From: Seribacter sp963934295
GTDB lineage: Bacteria > Verrucomicrobiota > Verrucomicrobiia > Opitutales > Seribacteraceae
Length of the DNA stretch: 64,000 nucleotides
Assembly (NCBI GenBank): GCA_963934295.1
Contig: CAWVXY010000013.1
Location: 1-64,000 of the forward strand
Reading direction: 5' to 3'
Part shown: one piece after another, positions 51,714 through 60,355 of the stretch
Numbering within the stretch: the first letter of the stretch is position 1
Layout: each line of letters begins with the position of its first letter
Notes under the pieces: model-generated
Seen by the model: only the letters and a program-made list of their open reading frames with translations
The model's database searches: none
Told to the model about the DNA's origin: nothing
Program-made: the position numbers and the translations under genes

Positions 51714-52813
51714 GAAATCACAAATTCAGGATCACCGAGCACATCCATCATGGGCTCGATCCCCAATCCTGGTGCCGTGGATGAAGCCATTCGTCCCTTT
51801 ACCCGCTGCGGAGCACCATCCGCAAGGGGTTGGGTAACATAACTATTAAAATCGGTGGCGGTGAACAAAAAATCGGTGGGTGTGCTGTGGGCCAGATGAG
51901 CGATCGCTGCGGTGACAATATCTCCGCCCCAGGTATCTTCCAAGGTCATCGCAACGCCGAGGGACACACACAGATCTCTTGCCTGCTTGGCCCGGGTTAA
52001 ACCTCCAAACTTACTGATCTTGATGTTAACCACATCCATGGCCAGGTCATGGGAAGCCTTGAGAATTTCGGGCATTCCATCAATCACCTCATCTAAAACA
52101 AAAGGCAGGTTCGTGTGTTGCCGAACCGAGAGGCAGTCCTCATAGCGCAAGCAGGGTTGCTCAATGTATACATCGATATCTCTCACTGCCTCCACTACAC
52201 GCATGGCCTCATGCTTAAGCCAGCCGGTGTTGGCATCGGCGACCAGTTTATCTCCGGGTTGCAACTGAGCGGATGCCTGGCGTATTCTTTCGATATCCGT
52301 ATCCGGGTCCCCTCCCACCTTTAATTGAAAGCGCCGGTATCCTTCCTCCCGGTACCCTGCAATCTTTTTTGCCATTTCCTCCGGACTTTCCTGGGAAATT
52401 GCACGGTAAAGAACAAAGTCCTCTCCATACGCACCACCCAGTAATGAGCTGACAGGTAAACCCGAGACTTTCCCCAAAATATCCCAACACGCGACATCAA
52501 TAGCCGATTTCACATAAGGATGCCCCTTCATCGCCTGATCCATGAGACGATTCAGTTTTTCCAAATGTAAGGGGTTCTCCCCAAGAAGACTCGGACCCAA
52601 TTCCTCAATCCCGACCCGTACACCTTTTGCATAGGAAGCCAAGTAAACCGGTCCAAGAGGACAGACTTCGCCAAAACCAGTGACTCCCTCGTCCGTTTCC
52701 ACTCCGACAATGGTGGAATCAAAAGTTTCAACCGACTTTCCCCCCGACCATTTGTAATCTCCTTCATGCAAAGGCAGGTCGACTTGCCATACCGTAATTT
52801 TAGAAATTTTCAT
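51710..52813 (-). CDS. Enolase-superfamily enzyme (mandelate racemase type), possible hydroxyproline-related dehydratase or epimerase
   Basis: 367 residues from the ATG at 52813, chosen over an upstream in-frame ATG at 52843 because MKISKITVWQVDLP is the natural enolase N-terminus. Residues 1-125 are the capping domain (TDEGVTGFGEVCPLG, HPYVKSAIDVACWDILGK). The barrel has FQLKVGG with K165, metal ligands D193 (VADANTG), E218 (YIEQPC) and the D241-E242 pair (VLDEVIDG), and K265 in VVNIKISKFGGL. Gln replaces the first Lys of KxK, as I recall for cis-3-hydroxyproline dehydratase. In this operon a role on cis-3-hydroxyproline or a hydroxyproline betaine is plausible, but the substrate is inference. 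No signal peptide, hence cytoplasmic. It starts 11 bp after the DapA-type gene. Confidence 0.85.
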   Translation of the reverse strand: MKISKITVWQVDLPLHEGDYKWSGGKSVETFDSTIVGVETDEGVTGFGEVCPLGPVYLASYAKGVRVGIEELGPSLLGENPLHLEKLNRLMDQAMKGHPYVKSAIDVACWDILGKVSGLPVSSLLGGAYGEDFVLYRAISQESPEEMAKKIAGYREEGYRRFQLKVGGDPDTDIERIRQASAQLQPGDKLVADANTGWLKHEAMRVVEAVRDIDVYIEQPCLRYEDCLSVRQHTNLPFVLDEVIDGMPEILKASHDLAMDVVNIKISKFGGLTRAKQARDLCVSLGVAMTLEDTWGGDIVTAAIAHLAHSTPTDFLFTATDFNSYVTQPLADGAPQRVKGRMASSTAPGLGIEPMMDVLGDPEFVIS

Positions 52814-52824
52814 TGCCTGTACAT

Positions 52825-53772
52825 TTATTGTGATCCGACCCAATTATTCCACCAACTTTTAAAAATTCGCCACTGCTTATGAATGAATTCTCGTTGCGAA
52901 GGATTTAATTCATCCGATGGATTGAGCTGATGGGTATATTCCTCGAAACCTTCAAGCACCATCAATTCCTTGTAATAAAGAACCAAGTCAGGTCCCTCAT
53001 CAAACTTCGACAGAACGGACATCGCGGAATCCAACTCAATAGCCAGCCGGCGTGACTCCACATTCCCCTCGGCCGCTTCCCGGCAAAGTTCAATTAATCG
53101 CAGAACCGGTTTGGGCAGGGCATTCCCCACTCCGGTGATTGCTCCCACCGCTCCGCAATTCACAAACCCGTGAAAGACCTGGGTATCAACGCCAACCATC
53201 AGAGCCAGCCCCTCATCTCCGCTGGTAATGTGTTCAGCTGCATAAGTGAGGGAATCCGCTCCGCCAAATTCCTTAAAGCCCACCAAGTTGGAGAATTTCT
53301 TTTGCAATTTAAAAAACAATTCCGCCTTAGTCTCAAATCCGTAGTATGGACTATTATAAATCACCGCAGGCAGATCTCCTCCCGCTTCGAGAATAGCTGA
53401 AAAATGAATCTCCTGAGCTGTCGCAGAAATCCCGCGGGAAAGAACCCGGGGAATAATCATCAACCCGTCGGCTCCCACTTCTCGTGCATGCGCAGCGTGT
53501 GATACCGCACCCTGCGGGTTTTGGGCACCTGTTCCCACAACGGTGGGGATACCCGCTTCCACTAAACGCGTCACTCCTTCCTGTCTCTGTATATCCGAAA
53601 GCAATGGCCAATCACCCATTGAACCACAATAAACAACTCCGTTCATTCCGGCTTGCATCAGATGGCCAGCCGTTTTCACCAACGCATCATAATCAGGTTT
53701 ACGATCATTGGAGCAGGGAGTCATCAGAGCGGGAATACATCCCCGGAAAATATTTTGAGCGGAGTCAGTCAT
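52825..53772 (-). CDS. DapA-family lyase, probable pyrroline-4-hydroxy-2-carboxylate deaminase
   Basis: 315 residues from the ATG at 53772. A TTG at 53811 would add 13 acidic residues with no family support. This is a TIM-barrel DapA-like protein with GCIPALMTPC, YCGSMGDWPLLS (in place of the GTTGE loop), VVGTGAQ, ADGLMIIPRV, Y139 in VIYNSPYYG, and the Schiff-base Lys K167 in VGFKEFGG. In bacterial hydroxyproline breakdown, a DapA-family deaminase converts delta1-pyrroline-4-hydroxy-2-carboxylate to alpha-ketoglutarate semialdehyde. The neighbours (epimerase, FAD dehydrogenase) make this the best assignment. Another 2-keto-acid aldolase or lyase is the alternative. It is cytoplasmic, between the FAD dehydrogenase gene (48 bp) and the enolase gene. 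Confidence 0.86.
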   Translation of the reverse strand: MTDSAQNIFRGCIPALMTPCSNDRKPDYDALVKTAGHLMQAGMNGVVYCGSMGDWPLLSDIQRQEGVTRLVEAGIPTVVGTGAQNPQGAVSHAAHAREVGADGLMIIPRVLSRGISATAQEIHFSAILEAGGDLPAVIYNSPYYGFETKAELFFKLQKKFSNLVGFKEFGGADSLTYAAEHITSGDEGLALMVGVDTQVFHGFVNCGAVGAITGVGNALPKPVLRLIELCREAAEGNVESRRLAIELDSAMSVLSKFDEGPDLVLYYKELMVLEGFEEYTHQLNPSDELNPSQREFIHKQWRIFKSWWNNWVGSQ

Positions 53773-53820
53773 GGTGCGATTATTATACAATTCATCATCA
53801 TAATCGATCAATTTTAAAAA

Positions 53821-55071
53821 CTAGAACCTGAGAGGAGAATAGGCAGAGGGATCAATATGAGGTTCATCCCCACAAATCATCTCTTTAATCAAACGACCTG
53901 TTGAGGGAGCCAAACTTAACCCGAGCATATTATGCCCGGTGGCCAGATAGGCATTATCAATTTGAGGAACCGGCCCCACAATGGGCAGGCTATCCCATGT
54001 CATCGGACGCCAACCGTACCATGTGTCTTCAGCCGGACCATCCACATCAGACCTTAAAAATGGCCGGGCGGAGTCTCTCAATAATTTTAGTCTGCGAGCA
54101 GGAATCGATTCATCGTACCCGACAAATTCCATCATCGAACCCAAACGAAATCCATTCTCAAAGGGAGATACACCAATTTTTTTCTCCGGAAAAAGCATTG
54201 GATGAAACGGGGAATCCTCCGGTCTCTTCATCGTCAGGGAGTATCCCTTCCCCGGTTCGATCGGAATCGAACATCCGAGAGAATCCGACCATTTTGAACT
54301 CCACGCTCCCAGGGCAAAAACAAAATAATCCGCATCCAGTATTCCGTCCTTCACCTGTAACCGCACCACTTTACCTCCCTCCTTTTCGACCCCCTGCAAT
54401 TCAGTATTTTCAATAAATTCAACTCCCTGCTTTCGTAACTGCTCCACCCATGCCTGGTTAAGCTTTTCCGGATTCAGGGATGTGTCTCCCCGGTAATGAT
54501 AAGCTCCGGCTAATCCAGCACGAAGCCCCGGTTCCAATGCAGTAATATCAGAACCCTCCAGTCTCACCGCTGAAACGCCAAAGTTTTCTTCGAGCATCTG
54601 ATCTGTCTTGGCAAACGCATTCATGCCCTCCTCCGTTTCATACACATAAAGCAAACCACGCTCCTGCCATTCACATTGTTTGGAAAATCTTTTCATCAAT
54701 AAATGATATTCCTCCATCGATGCATCCAGAATAGACTGCAATACCTCACCCGTCTGCAAGACTTGTTGGTGAGTGCATCGCTTCGCGAACTGCCACATCC
54801 ATTGCCACAGGGCAGGACTGGGCCGTAATTTTAAATGAAAGGGAGATTCCCGGTTCAATATTGATTTAAGGGCAACTCCAATGGCTCCCGGTTCGGTCAA
54901 TGGTGGAATGTGACTCGGGCAGATATACCCGCAATTTGCCCGGGAGCATGCCCCGCCCGCTTTCCCTTGATCTAGAACGGTCACCTCAAATCCGGCTTCC
55001 GACAGGTAATGGGCACATGCAATTCCAATGACACCCGCCCCGGCAATGACCACTCTCTGCTTGGAATTCAT
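53821..55071 (-). CDS. FAD-dependent D-amino acid dehydrogenase (probable D-hydroxyproline dehydrogenase)
   Basis: 416 residues from the ATG at 55071. A longer frame reaches 55245, but it overlaps the epimerase gene by 164 bp and lacks family similarity. The Rossmann motif GAGVIG is at 11-16, followed by a VLDQ acidic end of strand 2. SRANCGYICPSHIPPL follows, a DadA-like segment. The C-terminal part has ALGAWSSKW, EPGKGYSLTM, WYGWRPMTWDSLPIVGP and ATGHNMLGLSLAPSTGRLI, as in DadA/DAO enzymes. In the hydroxyproline route this enzyme oxidises cis-4-hydroxy-D-proline to the pyrroline carboxylate. It follows the epimerase gene by 10 bp and precedes the DapA-type gene, in pathway order. D-proline or another D-amino acid is a possible alternative substrate. 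Confidence 0.9.
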   Translation of the reverse strand: MNSKQRVVIAGAGVIGIACAHYLSEAGFEVTVLDQGKAGGACSRANCGYICPSHIPPLTEPGAIGVALKSILNRESPFHLKLRPSPALWQWMWQFAKRCTHQQVLQTGEVLQSILDASMEEYHLLMKRFSKQCEWQERGLLYVYETEEGMNAFAKTDQMLEENFGVSAVRLEGSDITALEPGLRAGLAGAYHYRGDTSLNPEKLNQAWVEQLRKQGVEFIENTELQGVEKEGGKVVRLQVKDGILDADYFVFALGAWSSKWSDSLGCSIPIEPGKGYSLTMKRPEDSPFHPMLFPEKKIGVSPFENGFRLGSMMEFVGYDESIPARRLKLLRDSARPFLRSDVDGPAEDTWYGWRPMTWDSLPIVGPVPQIDNAYLATGHNMLGLSLAPSTGRLIKEMICGDEPHIDPSAYSPLRF

Positions 55072-55081
55072 TAGGGAAGAT

Positions 55082-56014
55082 TCAAATTCCTTCGCGAAAC
55101 GGATCACCCTCCTGCCAAAGTAATTCTCCCCGTGATGAAAGATGTGCGGTTCCCGTAATTCTCGGTAATATCTTAGAATCATCAATCCACTGGTACGACC
55201 CCTCAAAAACACTCCCAATGATACTCTCCTGCACCCATGTTTCACCGGGCTTCAATTTCCCGTCCTCCGCGAGGCAGGCAAGTTTCGCACTTGTTCCCGT
55301 CCCACATGGGGAACGATCATAAGCCCCGCCCGGACAAAGTACGAAATTCCGACTCTGCACACCTTCCAGTGGGGAGGGTTCAAATAATTCAATGTGATCA
55401 ATCACTCCGCCGTCCTCTCCGCATATTCCAGCACCCTCAAGTGCGGAGCGAATGTGTAATGTACATTCAGTTAATTCTTTGATTTTTTGCGAGTCCAAGG
55501 GCAACGGACTGTCTTCCACCAAAAAAAACCAGTTTCCTCCCCATGCAAGGTCGCCGGTTATTTTCCCAAAGCCCTCGACATTGACTTGCACTGCTTTTTT
55601 ATAGCGGTAACTGGGCACATTCCGAATCGATACCCGATTGGCGGAATGCAATTCAGCCTCCACTATGCCCACCGGAGTTTCCAATCGAAGAGTACCCAAT
55701 CCAACCCGGCCCATTTCATACAAGGTAACGGCCAGTCCGATCGTTCCATGCCCGCACATCCCAAGATACCCGACATTGTTAAAAAAAATCACTCCGGCAT
55801 CGCAGGTTTTGTCATGAGGTTCACAGAGCAAAGCACCCACCATGGCCTCCCATCCTCTTGGTTCATTGATCACCGCACGCCGAAATCCGTCCTGTTCCTT
55901 TTGAAAGATCTCCATTCTCTGAGCAAGCCTCTCCGTCCCCAAATCCGGGCTTCCATTAACGATCACCCGGGTGGGTTCACCCCCGGTATGCGAGTCAATA
56001 AATTGCACCTTCAT
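55082..56014 (-). CDS. 4-hydroxyproline 2-epimerase (proline racemase family)
   Basis: 310 residues. Proline racemase family motifs: IDSHTGGEPTRVIV at 6-19, FFNNVGYLGMCGHGTIG with catalytic C87 and H89, and YDRSPCGTGTSA with the second catalytic C237 and D233. Both Cys are present, so the enzyme is an epimerase or racemase and not a trans-3-hydroxyproline dehydratase, where the second residue is Thr. Length and the downstream D-amino acid dehydrogenase and DapA-type genes favour conversion of trans-4-hydroxy-L-proline to cis-4-hydroxy-D-proline, the entry step of hydroxyproline catabolism. Proline racemase is the alternative. It is cytoplasmic, 10 bp from the next gene and 26 bp from the preceding esterase gene. 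Confidence 0.92.
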   Translation of the reverse strand: MKVQFIDSHTGGEPTRVIVNGSPDLGTERLAQRMEIFQKEQDGFRRAVINEPRGWEAMVGALLCEPHDKTCDAGVIFFNNVGYLGMCGHGTIGLAVTLYEMGRVGLGTLRLETPVGIVEAELHSANRVSIRNVPSYRYKKAVQVNVEGFGKITGDLAWGGNWFFLVEDSPLPLDSQKIKELTECTLHIRSALEGAGICGEDGGVIDHIELFEPSPLEGVQSRNFVLCPGGAYDRSPCGTGTSAKLACLAEDGKLKPGETWVQESIIGSVFEGSYQWIDDSKILPRITGTAHLSSRGELLWQEGDPFREGI

Positions 56015-56040
56015 TGCGATTCGAAAAAAGTCACCAAGCT

Positions 56041-57282
56041 CTAATCCCTACTCACTAAAGCTTCCGCAAAGGCCTTGCCGATCTGTGCCATGGTTTTAGC
56101 ACTTCCATAATAATGATACCCGCCATTCGATTTTGCTATCCTCGCATAGGCTTCCTCTTTTTCACTGATCAATTTTGTACGGTATTTCTCAATATACTCT
56201 TTTTGCTCCTGAGCAGTCATCGACCCGTCGTGGTTTGCGTGATCTTTGTGCTTATTTTTAAGAAACCCAGCCATTTGCTTAACCCGTTCCTGATTGTCTT
56301 CCAGCTCCTTCAAACGCATATCCCAAAATTTGGCCGTTCTCACCTCAAACACATTGCCATTAAATTCCGGCATATTTGCGGGTGCAGCCATGGCCTCCCG
56401 GAACGCACCATGAATCGGCACATAACGCGGACTGGCATATTTTTCCAACGGTCCACCGACTCCCATCACCCCGATTACAAACTTCATCTTCGGTGCATTG
56501 AGATCCTTTCGTACATCTCGAATAAAATGAGCCAAACAATCTGTGTATGCATCATAACCTCCCGGTTGGCCGCGATTCGGATAAGTCCCACTCGCCACCA
56601 TATCATTCCATCCCTGAAACCAGGCAAAACCGGCAAGTTCATATCCATCCTTTTGGTTGTAACCCGGATAAACTCGCTTGATATCAGAGAGTACCCTTTT
56701 TACATGATCCATCATCAAATGATAGAATTTACCGGTTTGCTCAGCCTTGTCTGCCTTTACTTCTTTGATATCCTTTCCGCGTCGCTTGAAATTTTCCAGT
56801 TCATTTTCAGTGAATACATAAGGTCCTGCAGACGGAGGGCGAAAATCAGTGTGGATCGATTTCCCTCCCCATGCGGTTTTGATAATCAAAATCGGCTCTT
56901 TCAATGCTTTCTGGGCATAAATTCCAAAAGTAAATTCGGGCCCGATTTTTTCTCCCATCTCCGCAGGCACCCGGCGTGAACCATAGCCGGCAGTAAGTTT
57001 GCCGAACCCCTCGCCCATATTATCACGACCACCGGTAAAATAGGAAATCCATACCTTCTCACAGGTAACCGGATCCCCCATTGAATCGACCATTTGCTTA
57101 TAAATGGGCTTCGTAACCGGATCCATCTTCATCGCTTCAAATGTACTAATCTTGGCATGCCCTTCCATATTGGACTGTCCGCATAAAATGAATACTTTCA
57201 GAGGCTGCTCAGCTATTGATATCTGAGCAAAACAAAGGAATAAGAAAAAGGCGGTGAAGGTTGGGATCGTTACGATTTTCAT
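56041..57282 (-). CDS. SASA/DUF303 carbohydrate O-acetylesterase (long form)
   Basis: 413 residues with a signal peptide ending at SIA, residue 24. VFILCGQSNMEGHA holds the nucleophile S37 in GQSNM. IGPEFTFGIYAQ, LIKTAWGGKSIHTDFRPPSAG, AGFAWFQGWNDM, and the closing GGYHYYGSAKTMAQIGKAFAEAL, given here as GGYHYYGSAKTMAQIG and KAFAEAL, complete the family pattern, with the His of GYHYYGS as the likely catalytic base. An insertion of about 60 charged residues (about 320-385, many Lys and Glu) distinguishes it from the shorter paralogue at 50751-51713. It should remove acetyl groups from an extracellular glycan. It lies between the sulfatase genes and the hydroxyproline genes of the same operon. 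Confidence 0.9.
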   Translation of the reverse strand: MKIVTIPTFTAFFLFLCFAQISIAEQPLKVFILCGQSNMEGHAKISTFEAMKMDPVTKPIYKQMVDSMGDPVTCEKVWISYFTGGRDNMGEGFGKLTAGYGSRRVPAEMGEKIGPEFTFGIYAQKALKEPILIIKTAWGGKSIHTDFRPPSAGPYVFTENELENFKRRGKDIKEVKADKAEQTGKFYHLMMDHVKRVLSDIKRVYPGYNQKDGYELAGFAWFQGWNDMVASGTYPNRGQPGGYDAYTDCLAHFIRDVRKDLNAPKMKFVIGVMGVGGPLEKYASPRYVPIHGAFREAMAAPANMPEFNGNVFEVRTAKFWDMRLKELEDNQERVKQMAGFLKNKHKDHANHDGSMTAQEQKEYIEKYRTKLISEKEEAYARIAKSNGGYHYYGSAKTMAQIGKAFAEALVSRD

Positions 57283-57318
57283 TGGTAATAAGGTTTATTT
57301 GAGAATTTGAACTCGAAC

Positions 57319-57337
57319 GCTCCGCTTTTCAAGGAGC
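57319..57337 (-). other. Hairpin directly after a sulfatase stop codon
   Basis: GCTCC at 57319-57323 pairs with GGAGC at 57333-57337, with a 9-base loop. On the minus strand it begins right after the stop of the 57339-58895 sulfatase and before the esterase gene. Without a T tract it may be a partial terminator or a processing site that sets lower expression of the downstream genes. Confidence 0.35.
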
Positions 57338-57338
57338 A

Positions 57339-58895
57339 TCATTTGGATTTCTTTTTGGAAGGCTTCTTAACTTTCTCTTTTAAGATTGGTATAGATAAGC
57401 CGTCACCCGGTTGGTTCCAAAAACGATAAGGATCGTCAAGGCGACGCATTTCACCCAAAAGCAAAGCTTCCATTTCTTTGAGCTTATCGGCGAAATCGGG
57501 ATCTCCAGCCAGATTGACTTGTTTCGTCGTCGGCTTAACCCCGGTCATAACAACTACCTTGGGATCATGGTGTTCATTCATGAATTCGTGCGGATTCTCC
57601 TTCAAATTGAAAAGCTGCCTATGCTTCACTCCGGTCTTGGTGACCTCGTACTTGATCAACTTCCAATCTCCCTTTTGAACGCTACGCATCCCCGGACGCC
57701 CCCCTCCACAATAAACCCCGTAAACGGTATCTCTGATCTGATCCATCTTACCCATTAATATAGGCATAAAACTTAAGCCCTCAGATGTGGCAGGTACTTT
57801 AATATTCGCCAGATCACAAAGGCTGGCAAGCACGTCCAAAAGATAAATATTACCTGGCACCCGACTTCCCGACTTGATCCCAGGTCCCTTTACAATGAAG
57901 GGTACCCGCCAGGTGTGATCGTATAGGTTTTGCTTTCCCTGTAAACCATGCCGACCAATAGCCATTCCATGATCCGCTGTGTAAATGATGTAGGTATTCT
58001 TCAACTCTCCCATCTCCTCGAGTTTATCCAGCACTCTCCCTACCTGAATATCAATATTTTCACTGCAGGCATATTCACGCCCCATTTCATTGCAAATGGT
58101 TACTTCGTCCCGGTTCTGCCAAACCCCCTCCACCGACACTTCATCCCGAACGGATGTATGCCCATGGTCAAATGGATGAGCGGGCAGCCAATTAACGGGA
58201 AGACTTGGCTGCTTCGGATGTGCCGAGGGAAGACGATTACGGTCCATATGATTGGTGGCACCATATTTCTTAAGTAATTCCGGTTTACCATCTCGAATAT
58301 CATGCGGATGACTAAATCCGTAATAGATTAGAAACGGATCCGTATCCTTGGATTGCTCCCTTTCCTTAAGGTAATTCATGACCTGTTCCCCATGCCAGTG
58401 ACTTCCCTTTTCATCCGTTCCCCCACGACGGGTGCCGTCATGACGAACAGTGAAAAGTTTGTTGGCGGCTTCGTAGCTGTTTCCATTCTTACAGGTACGC
58501 ATGGTGTCATAACCGGCACGATTAAAAACGGCCGGTAAACTATATTGTGCCAAATTGGGAGGCACCCTCTTTGGATCGGTCACATGAGGATTCATAATAC
58601 GACCCGGTTTATCCGGAACATGCCAAACCGTACGGCCCGACATTACCATATGACGGGAAGGAGTACAGACTCCTCCCACCCAGGCTCCCATATGATAGGC
58701 ACCATCCAGCACCATTCCCTGCTTGGCCAGACGATCAATATTGGGGGTATCGAGAATGGACCGTGGATTGTAGATCTTAAGATCCAATGGGGACTGATCG
58801 TCCACGATGATGAAAAGAAAATTGGGCTTTTTTTCAGCGCTTACTCGAAGGATTAAAAAGATGCATAGAAGAATTGAATAAATTTTAATCATCAT
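57339..58895 (-). CDS. Secreted sulfatase, CTPSR active site
   Basis: 518 residues with a signal peptide ending at VSA, residue 20. FIIVDDQSPLDLK gives the first metal Asp pair. The signature C77-T-P-S-R81 is followed by HMVMSGR. YTADHGMAIGRHGLQGKQNLYDH, in parts YTADHGMAIGRHGL and KQNLYDH, is typical of iduronate- and choline-sulfatase-like enzymes. VPFIVKGPGI, YLLDVLASLCDLA and LFNLKENPHE follow. A Lys-rich tail ends the protein. It shares 4 bp with the upstream sulfatase gene (58892), so translation is coupled. It desulfates an extracellular compound, and the position of the sulfate is unknown. Third sulfatase of the operon that continues with esterase and hydroxyproline genes. Confidence 0.94.
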   Translation of the reverse strand: MMIKIYSILLCIFLILRVSAEKKPNFLFIIVDDQSPLDLKIYNPRSILDTPNIDRLAKQGMVLDGAYHMGAWVGGVCTPSRHMVMSGRTVWHVPDKPGRIMNPHVTDPKRVPPNLAQYSLPAVFNRAGYDTMRTCKNGNSYEAANKLFTVRHDGTRRGGTDEKGSHWHGEQVMNYLKEREQSKDTDPFLIYYGFSHPHDIRDGKPELLKKYGATNHMDRNRLPSAHPKQPSLPVNWLPAHPFDHGHTSVRDEVSVEGVWQNRDEVTICNEMGREYACSENIDIQVGRVLDKLEEMGELKNTYIIYTADHGMAIGRHGLQGKQNLYDHTWRVPFIVKGPGIKSGSRVPGNIYLLDVLASLCDLANIKVPATSEGLSFMPILMGKMDQIRDTVYGVYCGGGRPGMRSVQKGDWKLIKYEVTKTGVKHRQLFNLKENPHEFMNEHHDPKVVVMTGVKPTTKQVNLAGDPDFADKLKEMEALLLGEMRRLDDPYRFWNQPGDGLSIPILKEKVKKPSKKKSK

Positions 58896-60355
58896 TTTGA
58901 TTTTTTCGTTTTAGTTTTGGATGAATGATATTTTTCTAACACCTTTTGTTCATCTGCCTGTACGGAGGTCGCCCAAACCGTAAATTCCTGATTCATTCTT
59001 TCCACCACACCTGGAAATTTCTTGGCTACATTATTCTCTTCAAAAGGATCTTTCAAAAGATCGTAGAGTTCCCATGGATTTTTCTGTTCCTTTTTACTGG
59101 AAATGCGAATGATTTTATATTTCTTCTCAATCCAGGCATCCATCCCCCTGCAATGAAAACCGATCCCCTTTCGTTTTTTCATCTTTCCATCAATTAAGGG
59201 TAACAGATTGATGCCATCATATTCCCGATCATCCGGTAGAGGAATACCTGCTGCGGCGAGAGCGGTGGGAAAATAGTCACTGGTCACCGCCGGCATGCCG
59301 GTGGAGAATGGCTTCTTGATCCGGGCGGGCCACTCGAGGATGCCCGGCATAAGAATACCGCCCTCATAAAGAAAGCGCTTCCAACCACGGTAGGCCCCGG
59401 TTGAGCCAAGCGGGGTGTAGGTAAACTTACCTCCTTGGGCTTTCCCGCGCATTACCTCCTTCTTGCCCTTCAGATTGGGGCCGTTGTCGCTGGTAAACCA
59501 AACCATGGTATTTTCCGCCACGCCGAGTTCGCGAAGCGCCTTCCGCAAGGCGCCCACCTGGGTATCCACCGCAGTGATGTTGCTAAAATAGATCTGCTCC
59601 TTGACCGAACAGTCCGCGTATTGCTTCATAAGTTCAGGGTTCTTGCCCAGAGGGGTATGCACATTATGGAACCAAATCACGGCGAGGAAAGGTTTCTTTG
59701 CCTTGGCCTGCTCACGAATGAAGGGGATCGCCTTGTTCATCACGATGGCCGCGTCGTCACCACGCAGAGTAGGATCCTTTTGCCCCTCCTCGAACGGGAT
59801 GTTACGCCCGTTGTGCCAATACAAACCCTCGATGCCGTGCTTGCCGATTTTGGCATAGGGGTCGTGGGTTACTAAAACATTGAAGGTTGAAAAACATTCT
59901 TCAAAACCTGCTTTCCATGGCGGCATCACATGGACCGGTCCTTTCGCCATCTTCTCGTCAAAACCACCGAGATGCCACTTGCCAAAGTGTCCGGTTGCAT
60001 AGCCTTTTTCCTTTAAGGCCTCGGGCAAAGTAATTTCTTCCTGCGGTAAGTGTTCCTCATCTGCCCGCGAGGGATCATTGATGCTTACTCGCCAATTCGA
60101 ACGCCCCGTCATGCAGGTTGCCCTTGTTGGACTGCAAACGGACGCCCCAGCATAGAAGCGGTCAAACCGAAGACCACTCGCGGCCATGTCGTCAAGATGG
60201 GGGGTCTTAATCTTGGGATGCCCGTTGTACCCAACATCCCCCCAACCCTGATCATCCGTCATCAGGAACACCATGTTAGGCAAAGTCTCGCCATGAGCAG
60301 ACCATGTCGCCAGGCAGACGAATAAAACGCGCTTCAGTTGTTTAATCGGATTCAT
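58892..60355 (-). CDS. Secreted sulfatase, CSPTR active site
   Basis: 487 residues from the ATG at 60355, which starts directly before a signal segment (MNPIKQLKRVLFVCLATWSAHG). A frame reaching 60577 would overlap the upstream sulfatase by over 230 bp. LMTDDQGWGDVGYNGHP is the metal site and C74-S-P-T-R78 the signature, with ATCMTGR after it. FGKWHLGG carries the conserved Lys and His. FTSDNGPNLKG holds the second metal residues, followed by GILEWPARI, SDYFPTALAAAGI and LYDLLKDPFEENNVA. The sequence is of the arylsulfatase A / N-acetylgalactosamine-6-sulfatase-like type. It overlaps its upstream neighbour by 14 bp and its downstream neighbour by 4 bp. Confidence 0.93.
   Translation of the reverse strand: MNPIKQLKRVLFVCLATWSAHGETLPNMVFLMTDDQGWGDVGYNGHPKIKTPHLDDMAASGLRFDRFYAGASVCSPTRATCMTGRSNWRVSINDPSRADEEHLPQEEITLPEALKEKGYATGHFGKWHLGGFDEKMAKGPVHVMPPWKAGFEECFSTFNVLVTHDPYAKIGKHGIEGLYWHNGRNIPFEEGQKDPTLRGDDAAIVMNKAIPFIREQAKAKKPFLAVIWFHNVHTPLGKNPELMKQYADCSVKEQIYFSNITAVDTQVGALRKALRELGVAENTMVWFTSDNGPNLKGKKEVMRGKAQGGKFTYTPLGSTGAYRGWKRFLYEGGILMPGILEWPARIKKPFSTGMPAVTSDYFPTALAAAGIPLPDDREYDGINLLPLIDGKMKKRKGIGFHCRGMDAWIEKKYKIIRISSKKEQKNPWELYDLLKDPFEENNVAKKFPGVVERMNQEFTVWATSVQADEQKVLEKYHSSKTKTKKSK

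Noticed and set aside
55072..55245. N-terminal extension of the D-amino acid dehydrogenase
   Set aside because: It overlaps the epimerase gene and lies before the Rossmann strand, which begins naturally at the ATG at 55071.
56113..56979. 288-codon plus-strand frame opposite the SASA esterase gene
   Set aside because: It is antisense to a clear esterase gene, has hydrophobic low-complexity content typical of antisense frames, and has no promoter or context.
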